Shown: positions 26,530 through 35,720 of the stretch, piece by piece | Position numbering within the stretch: position 1 is the first letter of the stretch | Layout: every line of letters begins with the position of its first letter | Origin: JAJTFW01 sp046330075 | GTDB lineage: Bacteria; Bacteroidota; Bacteroidia; AKYH767-A; OLB10 | Direction: 5' to 3' | Length of the DNA: 64,000 nucleotides | NCBI GenBank assembly: GCA_046330075.1 | Contig: JAXLTL010000012.1 | Span: 1-64,000 of the forward strand | The notes under the pieces: model-generated | Database searches by the model: none | Told to the model about the DNA's origin: nothing | The model's input: the letters and a program-made list of their open reading frames with translations, nothing else | Program-made: the position numbers and the translations under genes

Positions 26530-27226
26530 CAAACCACATATCCTGCTGGCTGAGGATGACCTTCATCTTGGAGAGTTGTTATCCGATTATCTGAAAGCAG
26601 AGGAGTTTAATGTTACATTGTGCCGGGACGGTGAAGAAGCTCTGCGGGCATTGGAGGCTCAGGTTTTCGACTTATGTCTGTTGGATGTCATGATGCCAAA
26701 GCTCGACGGGTTTTCACTGGCACGCGTCATCCGAAATAAGAACCGGCAGATTCCGGTTATTTTCATTACGGCAAGGTCGTTGAAAGAAGATAAGCTGAAA
26801 GGCTATGAAGCAGGCGCTGATGATTATATCACAAAGCCGTTCGATGAAGAGGAGTTACTGTGGAAATTGCGGTCTTTCCTCCGTCGTTCACAGCAATTTT
26901 CAAATGAAGAATTCCCGCTTGAGGTCAGGATTGGTAGTTATCGTTTTCAATTCAGAAATCAGCTGTTGGTGTACGCAGATCAACAACGACGCATGACCGA
27001 AAAGGAAAGTGAGATATTGCGTTATCTCTATTCACACCGTAACACCGTTATCCGCCGGGAAGATATGCTGAAAGAACTTTGGGGGACGAACGATTATTTT
27101 CTGGGACGAAGCTTGGACGTTTTTATCACAAAAATGCGGAAGTATCTGAAAGAGGATGCTTCTGTCTCGATCGAGAATGTGTTCAAGGTGGGTTTCGTGT
27201 TTAAAATGGAATCGGACCGAAGTTAA
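26519..27226 (+). CDS. OmpR-family response regulator
   Basis: A 235-residue regulator. The receiver domain (residues 6-120) has the acidic pair D13-D14, phospho-acceptor D56 in LLDVMMPK, the switch Thr in FITA and K106 in TKPFD. A winged-helix DNA-binding domain follows (MTEKESEILRYLYSHRNTVIRREDMLKELWG). The start at 26519 gives the usual N terminus and lies inside the end of the kinase gene. It should be phosphorylated by that kinase. Confidence 0.92.
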   Translation: MPVSKPHILLAEDDLHLGELLSDYLKAEEFNVTLCRDGEEALRALEAQVFDLCLLDVMMPKLDGFSLARVIRNKNRQIPVIFITARSLKEDKLKGYEAGADDYITKPFDEEELLWKLRSFLRRSQQFSNEEFPLEVRIGSYRFQFRNQLLVYADQQRRMTEKESEILRYLYSHRNTVIRREDMLKELWGTNDYFLGRSLDVFITKMRKYLKEDASVSIENVFKVGFVFKMESDRS

Positions 27227-27258
27227 TCACACGACTCTTTTCTGAATCAGACTCAGCA

Positions 27259-30200
27259 TCATTTGTTGTTCCGTTCAATGATAAATTTTACTGCAGTATT
27301 TCCGGGAAGTCCGGCCGGGTAGAGGAAGTATATTCCGTTCTCCAGCATAGAGACGTCAATTTTTGTCTGTTCATTTGCTGCTCCGGAGAGGAAACCTGTA
27401 TAAACCGTTCTTCCGTTTACGTCATAAACGGTGTAACTTCCGGTGTAACCAGCAAGAGCCGGAATAAAAATATAGCCCTCAGCCGGATTTGGAAATGCGG
27501 AATGAGCAGCAAAATTCGTTTGGTTTTTGGCGGGCCCTGTTTGCGCCGGACGATTGGCCTTGCGAAGCGTTGATAAATTTACCGGAGGTATGCCGGTTGC
27601 GTCAAATACTTTCAGATTAGCATGGTGGAACAGGGTGTCCTGATCAGTGAACTTTCCTGCCGCAAAAATATAGTTTGAATCAGCCAATAGGTGATAGATA
27701 ATTCCTTCTTGTCTGGGATTCCACGGGTAGATGTTTATACTGTTGCTGTCACTGACTTCGGCAACAGATCTCCCGTAGGATCCGTTGACATAATAAAAAT
27801 TGCCGCCAATAAACACGCGATCACCTAAAACGGAAATGCTATGCACTGATGTACTCGTACCCTGGTAAGACAATGGATCCCAGTTGCGCAGTGTGGATGT
27901 TGTAAAATCATAGGATGCTATGTTCATCCTGGCTGCAGACGAAATCGATGTAAATCGTCCGCTCACATAAAGATGACTGGCGTTTCCGGTTATATCAAGA
28001 ACGGTTGAGTCCGGATGAGGTGTCCAGTTCAAAGGAGTGCCGTTTGATTGCAATGCCGCGAGATGCTGAATGGGTATGCCTCCGATGGATTGAAACAATC
28101 CGCCAATATACACCAAGGTATCGTGTGGATAAATGGCATGGATAGTGGCGCCGGCATTCAGATTCGGATTCCAGCTGTTCAAGGATCCGGTTTTTGGATT
28201 GAGCGTTGCAAGCCCGTTTCTGCCGGTGTTGTTCATCGTAGAGAAGGCTCCTCCGGCATACAGGTCCTGATTTTTTATCACCAGTTCGTTGACTGAGCTG
28301 TCGGCTGCCGGTGACCAGCTCAGCAGGGCATAATTGGAGATATTGATAGCAGCAAGGCGCGACCTGAGCGAGGTGTTGGCGTGTGTGAAATCTCCTCCAA
28401 GATAAATAGTGTCGTGTTGCAGCTGCATCGTATTAACACGGTTATCAAAAGCAATATTCAGCTCAGTGGGCTTTCCCGTTGTAAGGTTGATGCCACAGAA
28501 ATTTTTCCTGAAGATGAGGTTGGAGTGTGTAAAGTAGCCACCGCAAAGGACCCTGTTGTTTTGTACATTGACGCAATTGGCGTCTTTGTTCAGGTTTGGA
28601 TTCCAGGAGGAGATTGCATTTCCGGATGGGTCGATCGAGAGTAAGTGGTTCGAGATGGAGTTTTCAAATGTGCCGGCAATATAAATGGTGTCGTTTGAAG
28701 CAGCGATGTCACGAACGGTATCGTTGGTGAGCACCGCAGGTGCCCAGGGTTTGAGGCTAAGTGTTGAGGTGTTGAACGCTGCGAGGCAGTTTCTTGGATT
28801 TCCTCTCATGGAAGTAAATGCTCCGCCTACGTAGAGTGTAGCGTTGTCATTCAGCAGTGCCGTACAGATTTTGTCGGGCCCCGGATTCCAGTTGGTGACT
28901 TTCTGTGTTGTAAGATCAAATGCAAAGAGGTTGTTCCTCCTGGAACTATTTATCGTAAGATCTTTTCCGTATAGCAACAAGTTGTTTCCGCTGAAACTTG
29001 CACCGAAGATGTTGGATGAGATATCCATATTCCAGGAGTTCAAAGTATTGGTGACAAGATTATAAGAGGCAATGTATTTCCTGCTTATCGTCAGTTCAGC
29101 CTTTGTAAAACCACCGGTTAAAATCAGGTTGGATTTCCGCAAAGCCATACAATAGGGAATCCCGTTTAATTTCGGGCTAAAGGGCAGGAGTGCGCCACTG
29201 TTTAAATCAAATGCAGCTACATAATTACGGCTAACCGTGCCAATGGAGGTGAAAAAACCACAAACGTAGAGTGCCTTGTCGGATTTGACCAGTTGGGTGA
29301 CGTTACTGTTCAGGTTAGGGTTAAACAATGTTGGAATTCCTTTGTTCAGGAGGTCAATGGAGAAGAGGCGTTTTCTTTCTTGTGTTTGAGAAAATTGAAA
29401 TTCACCTCCTGTTATTATCGTATTGTTATCATAGAGCAGACTATGAACGTGATTGTCCAGTTCAGGATTGATGGGTTTGATGTTTCCTGATAAATCGAAA
29501 ATGGCAAGATGCCTGTTATTCTGACCGGCGATGGTCATAAACAGTCCACCGGCAGCGAGTGTCGAATCGCCGATGCAGATCGTTAGAACTTCTCCGTCAG
29601 GAGCAGGATTCCAGGCGGTGGGCATTGCAGTTATCGTGTCAATCGCTGCAAGACGCATCCGCTGTGTATTGTTTACGGATGTAAAGATCCCGCCTGCATA
29701 TAGTTTGCTGCCATGTAAAATTATTTTGTTGCAGTAGTTGTTGAGGTTGGGATTCCATGGCAATACTTCTCCGGAAAATGAGTTTACAGCGGCCAGCCTG
29801 TTTCTGACAATCGTATCATTAACCGTGGTAAATCCACCTGCCAGATACACCCTTCCGTTGATATTGTCTTTCAGGATATCAAGCACCTTGAAATTCAGAT
29901 CAGGATTCCAAGGCGAAAGCTGATTGGTTAGTGTGTAGGCTGCTGCTGCATAGTTTCGTGATTGATTAAAGACAGTTGTAAATCTCCCTCCGAAATATAA
30001 AATTCCACTGCTGTATGAAAGACAATGAACGGGAGCATTTGGATCAGGATTGAATCCGGATTGGATAGCGCCGGTAGTCTTGTTCAATGCGACAAGATAT
30101 TTTTTCGTGGAGCTGTTTACGAAATCAAATGCACCGGCTACATAGAGCGTGTTGTTTGCAAGTGTAAGTGCATATACCGTATCAGTGACATCAGCCTGAA

Positions 30201-31695
30201 AATTGTTGTCAATGCTGAAGTCGTTATTGATGTGGGCTATGTTGTGATGGGTTGTGTTGTTGATGCTGGAAAATTTGCCACCGATATAATAGCCACCGGA
30301 GCCGTCAGGAATAATCGCTTTTACAATTCCATTGACTCCCGGGAAGTTAAAGTCAGTAACAGGATTGCTTAATTCAAGCCGGGCAAGACCAGGATTGAAT
30401 CTGCCGGTCGAAGTGAAGTTCCCTCCCAGATAAAGTGAATTGTTTTGTGCAATCATACTGGATACATAACCATTTACCTGAAAGGTCAGATCCCTCAGTT
30501 CTGCCATTGAATCTCTGTTCACGCAAGCAAGATAGGAGACTCTTTTGTTGTTAATGTATGAAAAGCCTCCTCCAAGATAAATGACGGAATCGTTGGCATG
30601 AAAACTGGAAACAAGTCCATTGATGGTGATGTGCCAGGGTATAATTTCTCCCGTATATCGGTTAATGCAGCTGATCCCCGATTGGCTGATTCCATTCACC
30701 TGCGTAAAGTTTCCTGAAATATAAAGGCAGGAGTCTTTTAAATAAAGGTACCTTACATCTCCGTATACATTTGGCTTGAAAATGGTATCTATAGAATTAT
30801 CAGCTTTGAAGCGAACCAGTGTGGTTCTGTAGGTGATCCCTGTTGTGTAAAAGTTTCCACCAACATACCATCCGCCGCTTTCATCTGGAATCGCGCAATA
30901 GGCATTGTTATATCCATAAGGAAGAGATTCCTCGGGAGTAAGTCCGGGTCCTGAGAGTTTTGAAAAGGCGCCCTGTATTAATCCTGTATTCGAAAAGGCG
31001 CCTGCAACAATCACGTTGTTGTTGATCACCTCTATGTCAGTGATGCCTCCGTTGGTGGCAGGATAACCTTTGATGCGTTGTCCGGTATTCAGATTTAAAA
31101 CACATAATCCTACACTGGCCTGATAGTCTGCATTGCTGAAATTTCCTCCGATGAATAGCAGACTGTCTTTTGCCTTTATTGTTGTTACCGTTCCGTTAAG
31201 TCCTGAATAAAAAACGGAGGAAATTTTTGTGTTTAAATCATATGCGTGAAGGATATTGTTGATGGCATAATATATTTTGTTTCCTGCGCGGACCATTGCA
31301 TTTATCGGAGAACTGCCTGCATACGCCCAATCGATTAATTTTCCGGTAGCATCAATACGTCCCAGTGCGAATGAAATATAATAGGTGGGAGTGTAATAGC
31401 GAAATAAACCACCTACATACCATCCTCCCTGGCTGTCAGGAATGGCACAGTTCATCAGTCCTTGTAAACCTTGTATAATCGTATCAGGCTGGTCGGTTCC
31501 TTTATCTGATAAATAGAACGACCCGATATTTCGTCCGATGGCTTCAAATTTTCCTGCGATGTATAAGGTGTCCTGATATCTGGTCATTGCGTTTACTTCT
31601 CCTATAGGAGAGTAAAACCGGTGGATAGCCGAATTTTCCTGAGCGGCGGCAAAATGAGAAAGAAGGATTAGATAAAAGAATAAAGTAAGTCTCAT
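27259..31695 (-). CDS. Giant repeat propeller protein with T9SS sorting domain
   Basis: A 1478-residue protein with a signal peptide ending at residue 18 (HFAAAQ). Nearly the whole length is made of about 27 repeats of some 45-55 residues, each centred on a G/A-G-x-F-[ST] motif, for example VGGNFYTTG, LGGGFSYIN, AGGIFTSVN, LGGDFTHAN and VSGRFTSIS, often followed by LAA and WNPN. This resembles delta-60/PQQ-like propeller blades and would make four or five propellers in a row. The final about 80 residues are a type A sorting domain. Adhesion or glycan binding is possible but unproven. Confidence 0.82.
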   Translation of the reverse strand: MRLTLFFYLILLSHFAAAQENSAIHRFYSPIGEVNAMTRYQDTLYIAGKFEAIGRNIGSFYLSDKGTDQPDTIIQGLQGLMNCAIPDSQGGWYVGGLFRYYTPTYYISFALGRIDATGKLIDWAYAGSSPINAMVRAGNKIYYAINNILHAYDLNTKISSVFYSGLNGTVTTIKAKDSLLFIGGNFSNADYQASVGLCVLNLNTGQRIKGYPATNGGITDIEVINNNVIVAGAFSNTGLIQGAFSKLSGPGLTPEESLPYGYNNAYCAIPDESGGWYVGGNFYTTGITYRTTLVRFKADNSIDTIFKPNVYGDVRYLYLKDSCLYISGNFTQVNGISQSGISCINRYTGEIIPWHITINGLVSSFHANDSVIYLGGGFSYINNKRVSYLACVNRDSMAELRDLTFQVNGYVSSMIAQNNSLYLGGNFTSTGRFNPGLARLELSNPVTDFNFPGVNGIVKAIIPDGSGGYYIGGKFSSINNTTHHNIAHINNDFSIDNNFQADVTDTVYALTLANNTLYVAGAFDFVNSSTKKYLVALNKTTGAIQSGFNPDPNAPVHCLSYSSGILYFGGRFTTVFNQSRNYAAAAYTLTNQLSPWNPDLNFKVLDILKDNINGRVYLAGGFTTVNDTIVRNRLAAVNSFSGEVLPWNPNLNNYCNKIILHGSKLYAGGIFTSVNNTQRMRLAAIDTITAMPTAWNPAPDGEVLTICIGDSTLAAGGLFMTIAGQNNRHLAIFDLSGNIKPINPELDNHVHSLLYDNNTIITGGEFQFSQTQERKRLFSIDLLNKGIPTLFNPNLNSNVTQLVKSDKALYVCGFFTSIGTVSRNYVAAFDLNSGALLPFSPKLNGIPYCMALRKSNLILTGGFTKAELTISRKYIASYNLVTNTLNSWNMDISSNIFGASFSGNNLLLYGKDLTINSSRRNNLFAFDLTTQKVTNWNPGPDKICTALLNDNATLYVGGAFTSMRGNPRNCLAAFNTSTLSLKPWAPAVLTNDTVRDIAASNDTIYIAGTFENSISNHLLSIDPSGNAISSWNPNLNKDANCVNVQNNRVLCGGYFTHSNLIFRKNFCGINLTTGKPTELNIAFDNRVNTMQLQHDTIYLGGDFTHANTSLRSRLAAINISNYALLSWSPAADSSVNELVIKNQDLYAGGAFSTMNNTGRNGLATLNPKTGSLNSWNPNLNAGATIHAIYPHDTLVYIGGLFQSIGGIPIQHLAALQSNGTPLNWTPHPDSTVLDITGNASHLYVSGRFTSISSAARMNIASYDFTTSTLRNWDPLSYQGTSTSVHSISVLGDRVFIGGNFYYVNGSYGRSVAEVSDSNSINIYPWNPRQEGIIYHLLADSNYIFAAGKFTDQDTLFHHANLKVFDATGIPPVNLSTLRKANRPAQTGPAKNQTNFAAHSAFPNPAEGYIFIPALAGYTGSYTVYDVNGRTVYTGFLSGAANEQTKIDVSMLENGIYFLYPAGLPGNTAVKFIIERNNK

Positions 31696-31844
31696 CGGAT
31701 CTGTTGATCCCCAAATGTATGCAGATTTTTCCGGAAACAGGTTATGTTTCAGAAGTCTGATAACTCATGTTGTTGGTATTGCAGGTACCCGCCGGCATCT
31801 CCTTCTTGTTCTCTCAGGTGGTTTCGCTAATCTCTGTTTTGCCC

Positions 31845-31852
31845 TATCTTTG
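31845..31852 (+). promoter_or_regulatory. -7 element 4 bases before the holB ATG
   Basis: TATCTTTG ends 4 bases before the ATG at 31857, which would place the transcript start at or next to the start codon. No good -33 element is seen. Confidence 0.5.
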
Positions 31853-31856
31853 CAGC

Positions 31857-32996
31857 ATGCAGTTCGCATCCGTAATTGGTCAACAGGCAGTAAAAGAGCG
31901 TCTTATCTCTTCCGGAAGGGAAGGGAGGATTTCTCATGCCTTGTTGTTCTTCGGGCAGCCGGGTGCAGGTGTCTTACCAATGGCGCGCGCGTATGCTCAG
32001 TTTCTGAATTGTGAAAATCCCTCTGAAACAGACTCCTGCGGCGAATGCGGTGCCTGCCGGCGGGCATCACGGATGGTACATCCGGATATCAATTATGTTT
32101 ATCCGGTAGTGACGGGGATCGTAAAAAATCCGCGCAGCGTTGATTTTATTGAGGATTGGCGTAAACTTCAACTCGATCAGCCGTACTCCAATCTTACCGA
32201 TTGGGTGAATTATATCACCAATGGCGATGCCAAAAACAGGCAGCCAATTATACCTGCCGAGGAAACACAGGATATCATCCACAAAATCAACCTCAAGGCT
32301 TTCGAAGGAAAGTACAAGGTGATGATCATCTGGATGCCGGAACGGATGAACGCCGTTGCTGCCAATAAACTCCTGAAAAGCCTCGAAGAACCGCCAGCCG
32401 ATACCTTGTTCATCCTGGCTTCTGAAGCCCGCGACCAGTTGCTGACAACCATTCTCAGCCGCACACAATTGGTAAAACTCAACCGGTTGACCGAGGAAGA
32501 GGTGGTAAGTGGCCTCACCATTTCCGAAAATTTATCCAACAACGAAGCCTACGATATCGCCCGCCTTGCTGAAGGTGATTTCAATCTGGCCCTTGAACTG
32601 GCCGGACGTGAAAAGGGAACCGGATCACATGAAGAAGCTTTCCTGAACTGGATGCGCCTCTGTTTCAATCCGTTCAAGACAATGGATAAACTTCAGGCCT
32701 GGGTGGATGGTATGGCAACCGAATCAAAGGAAGAGCAAAAGCAGTTTCTGGCCGCTTCACTGCAAGTATTGCGTGAATGCTTGTTGATAAATGTAGCGGA
32801 TGGTCCACTGGTGAAGATGACTTCAGCGCAACGCACTGTGGTTCAGAAGTTTCTGCCTTTTGTGAACGAGGTGAATGCCGCTCCGTTTATGTCGGCGCTC
32901 TCTGAGGCAACCTATCATCTTGAACGGAATGCGCATGGTAAAATCTTATTCTTAGATTTGTCATTGAAGATCCATTCGATTCTTCAGATTAAATAG
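31857..32996 (+). CDS. holB: DNA polymerase III delta' subunit
   Basis: A 379-residue clamp-loader subunit. Its AAA+ domain begins MQFASVIGQQAVKERLI. The P-loop region GQPGAGVLP lacks the Lys-Thr of active ATPases, as expected for delta'. A zinc module is visible as C-x(n)-C-x2-C-x2-C around ENPSETDSCGECGAC. The SRC-like motif is ILSRTQ. The start was set at 31857, where family similarity begins. It heads a probable holB-ricT-gldH run found together in many Bacteroidota. Confidence 0.9.
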   Translation: MQFASVIGQQAVKERLISSGREGRISHALLFFGQPGAGVLPMARAYAQFLNCENPSETDSCGECGACRRASRMVHPDINYVYPVVTGIVKNPRSVDFIEDWRKLQLDQPYSNLTDWVNYITNGDAKNRQPIIPAEETQDIIHKINLKAFEGKYKVMIIWMPERMNAVAANKLLKSLEEPPADTLFILASEARDQLLTTILSRTQLVKLNRLTEEEVVSGLTISENLSNNEAYDIARLAEGDFNLALELAGREKGTGSHEEAFLNWMRLCFNPFKTMDKLQAWVDGMATESKEEQKQFLAASLQVLRECLLINVADGPLVKMTSAQRTVVQKFLPFVNEVNAAPFMSALSEATYHLERNAHGKILFLDLSLKIHSILQIK

Positions 32997-33099
32997 CATT
33001 ACTTTCCGCTTCGGAAATCCGGCTCCTGAAAGATGGACCGGTTAACATGCGGAATCTACATATACAGCCAAACAGGCAGGAACATTAAACAGCAAACGT

Positions 33100-34827
33100 A
33101 TGGGATGCAGTTCATGTTCAACTGCCACCGGATCCGGATCCCCTGCCGGCTGTCGCAATAATGGAACATGCGGCACCGGCGGATGCAATAAATTAAACGT
33201 CTATAACTGGCTAGCTGATATGCATCTTCCCGAAGGGCAAAAGCCTTTCGATATTGTGGAAGTTCGCTTTAAAGGCAGCCGGAAAGAGTTTTACCGGAAT
33301 AGCAACAACCTCGACTTACACGTCGGGGATATGGTGGCGGTTGAAGGAAATCCCGGTCATGATATCGGGGAAGTTAGTATGGTGGGCGAACTGGTGCGTT
33401 TCCAGCTTCGCAAACGTAGTCTGAAAGAAGATTCGCACGAGATAAAAACGCTTTATCGTTTAGCGAAGGAAGCAGATATTGAGAAGTGGAAAGAGGTGAA
33501 GAACCTGGAGTTTACCACGATGCATGGCTCGCGGACAACCGCTCTTCAGCTGGGTCTGAAAATGAAACTCAGTGATGTGGAGTATCAGGGCGATGGAAAG
33601 AAGGCTACGTTTTTTTATACAGCCGATGATCGCGTCGATTTCCGCGAGTTGATCAAGCGACTGGCCGATCAGTTCAAAGTGCGAATCGAGATGCGTCAGA
33701 TCGGCATGCGGCAGGAAGCGGCACGCCTGGGCGGTATTGGATCCTGTGGCCGTGAGCTCTGCTGTTCTACCTGGCTGAGCGATTTTAAAGTGGTGAGCAC
33801 TTCTGCTGCCCGCTATCAGAACTTAAGTCTTAATCCGATTAAACTGGCAGGCCAGTGCGGTAAGCTCAAATGTTGCCTCAACTATGAGCTGGATACGTAT
33901 ATGGATGCCGTTAGAGATATTCCGGAGTCGAATGTGAAACTTCAAACCGGTAAAGGTATCATGGTGCATCGCAAAACCGATATTTTCAAACGCATCATGT
34001 GGTATAACCTGATTCCTGAAGTGAAGGAAGGTGAGGAGAGAGGTTTTGTGCCGGAGCAGTGGGTGCCGATGAGCGTGGATCGTGTGAAGGAGATTATCGC
34101 CATGAATAAGGCCGGCCAGCGCCCGGATGATTTCGGTGCAATGGACCTGGATGAAGATGAGGATGATCTGGGTTATGATGATGTGGTAGGACAGGATAGT
34201 CTTACCCGTATGGATCGTAAGAAGAAAAAGAAGAAGAAGAAAAAAGACGACCGGGGAAATAAGCCCGGTGCAACTGCCCCGAAAGCAATCGCACAGGGTA
34301 CTGCAGATGGTGCTAAAGGACCTTCGCAGCCATCCTCACAGCAACAGGGTAATCGTCCGCCAAGGCAGCAAGGTGATGGACGTCCGCAACGGAATGACGG
34401 AAACCGTAAACCCGACGGCAATAAACCACAGGGCCAAAAGCCGGGTGGAGAAAACCGTCCGCAGCAGCCCGCCGGTGCTCAGCAAAATTCCGGAAACCGT
34501 CCTCCTCGGCAGCCTGTAGGAAACGATTCCTCCGGCTCCGCTCAGGGACCGAAGCCTGCCACAGGCAGCGGCTCCACTCAGGGTCCGAAACCTCAAACAG
34601 GCAATGGCTCCGCTCAGGGACCGAAGCAACAAACCGGTAATCGTCCGCCTCGTCAGGCAGCCGGTGGAGGAAACGATCAACCGGGAGCAAATCGGGGACA
34701 GATGCCGGCACCGGGTAATGATAAACCCGCACCGGAAAACAATAAACAGGCGCCGGATAGCGATAAACCATCAGGTAATCGTCCTCCACGCAGGGCGCCG
34801 GGTTCGGATTCAGGAAATGCTTCATGA
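33100..34827 (+). CDS. RicT-like PSP1 domain protein with long low-complexity tail
   Basis: A 575-residue protein. The N terminus is Cys-rich (GCSSC, CGTGGC). The PSP1 core spans roughly residues 45-300 and contains GIGSCGRELCCSTWL and CGKLKCCLNYELDTY, whose Cys residues ligate the Fe-S cluster in RicT. After a nine-lysine run (K374-K382) the last 190 residues are disordered Pro/Gln/Asn/Gly sequence with repeated NRPPRQ and GSAQGPKP units. RicT family members act in the Ric (YaaT/YlbF/YmcA) RNA-processing complex in Firmicutes; the Bacteroidota role is unsettled. It overlaps gldH by 4 bp. Confidence 0.88.
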   Translation: MGCSSCSTATGSGSPAGCRNNGTCGTGGCNKLNVYNWLADMHLPEGQKPFDIVEVRFKGSRKEFYRNSNNLDLHVGDMVAVEGNPGHDIGEVSMVGELVRFQLRKRSLKEDSHEIKTLYRLAKEADIEKWKEVKNLEFTTMHGSRTTALQLGLKMKLSDVEYQGDGKKATFFYTADDRVDFRELIKRLADQFKVRIEMRQIGMRQEAARLGGIGSCGRELCCSTWLSDFKVVSTSAARYQNLSLNPIKLAGQCGKLKCCLNYELDTYMDAVRDIPESNVKLQTGKGIMVHRKTDIFKRIMWYNLIPEVKEGEERGFVPEQWVPMSVDRVKEIIAMNKAGQRPDDFGAMDLDEDEDDLGYDDVVGQDSLTRMDRKKKKKKKKKDDRGNKPGATAPKAIAQGTADGAKGPSQPSSQQQGNRPPRQQGDGRPQRNDGNRKPDGNKPQGQKPGGENRPQQPAGAQQNSGNRPPRQPVGNDSSGSAQGPKPATGSGSTQGPKPQTGNGSAQGPKQQTGNRPPRQAAGGGNDQPGANRGQMPAPGNDKPAPENNKQAPDSDKPSGNRPPRRAPGSDSGNAS

Positions 34828-35297
34828 GTAAAGTTCGTATATCCCTTACGTTAGTTCTGCTCTCACTGGTGATGTTCACCTCCTGCGACCGGAATCGTGT
34901 TTTCGATGAAAATGTGAAGATCGATGACAATAAATGGTCTTCAGAAAAGCCGGTGGTCTTGCAGATGCATATCACAGATACCGTGAATCCGCACAATGTT
35001 TACATTAACCTGCGGAATGCAAGTCATTATCCGTTCAGTAATATTTTCCTCTTCATGAATACAACCTTCCCCGATGGAAAACTGGATCGCGATACCCTCG
35101 AGATCCGTCTTGCGGGACCCGACGGGAAATGGCTGGGTGAAGGTTTGGGCGATATATGGGATAACCGCATTCTTTTCAAACGCAACGTGGCGTTCCCACA
35201 GACCGGAGAATACCGCTTCGAAATCACGCAGGCCATGCGACTGGATCCACTGCCCGGTATTATGGATGTTGGAATGCGTGTGGAGAAAGTCAATTGA
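34824..35297 (+). CDS. gldH: Gliding motility lipoprotein GldH
   Basis: A 157-residue lipoprotein. The signal peptide ends in VMFTSC, with Cys21 as the lipidation site. The mature sequence (NVYINLRNASHYPFSNIFLFM, GKWLGEGLGDIWDNRILFKRNVAFPQTGEYRFEI) matches GldH, which is needed for gliding in flavobacteria. The ATG overlaps the ricT stop (ATGA). It is the only gliding gene in the window. Confidence 0.9.
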   Translation: MSKVRISLTLVLLSLVMFTSCDRNRVFDENVKIDDNKWSSEKPVVLQMHITDTVNPHNVYINLRNASHYPFSNIFLFMNTTFPDGKLDRDTLEIRLAGPDGKWLGEGLGDIWDNRILFKRNVAFPQTGEYRFEITQAMRLDPLPGIMDVGMRVEKVN

Positions 35298-35307
35298 TAC
35301 CGTTGAG

Positions 35308-35463
35308 TCAGTTGACAGTTGACAGTTGTCAGTTATAAGTTATAGGTTATAAGTAATAAGTTGTCAGTTGTCAATTGAAAGGTCTCGGTTGAAAGTTTGA
35401 TATTTTAACCCTTATACCGCTCTTTGCCTTCGGCATCGCCTCAACCTAAAACCTATAACCTAA
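35308..35463. repeat. Degenerate direct-repeat words before the 59-bp array
   Basis: Words such as GTTGACAGTTGACAGTTGTC and ATAAGTTATAGGTTATAAG repeat from 35308 to about 35395. A TGCC-TTC-GGCA mini-hairpin lies near 35426, and a CCTAAAACCTATAACC run leads into the array. No gene is present in 35298-35720. Confidence 0.7.
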
Positions 35464-35699
35464 AACCTAAAATCCTGAGGTTCTCTTCGATCACTCAGGA
35501 TTTCGGCTTCGCCTCAACCTTAAACCTAAAATCCTGAGGTTCTCTTCGATCACTCAGGATTTCGGCTTCGCCTCAACCTTAAACCTAAAATCCTGAGGTT
35601 CTCTTCGATCACTCAGGATTTCGGCTTCGCCTCAACCTAAAACCTAAAATCCTGAGGTTCTCTTCGATCACTCAGGATTTCGGCTTCGCCTCAACCTTA
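35464..35699. repeat. 59-bp tandem repeat, four copies
   Basis: Units begin at 35464, 35523, 35582 and 35641 with an exact 59-bp period and almost no divergence. Each holds the inverted repeat AATCCTGAG-N14-CTCAGGATT, with TCTTCGATCA in the loop, and the mini-hairpin GGC-TTC-GCC. The array ends 21 bases before the thioredoxin ATG. Confidence 0.95.
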
Positions 35700-35720
35700 A
35701 ACCTTAAACCTTAAACTATC

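Noticed and set aside
31767..31856. Upstream extension of holB
   Set aside because: The frame is open back to a TTG at 31767, but the extra residues resemble no delta' sequence and a -7 element lies inside them; the ATG at 31857 begins the conserved N terminus.
35464..35699. Possible CRISPR array
   Set aside because: The 59-bp units are contiguous without variable spacers, and no cas gene is in the window. It is a plain tandem repeat.
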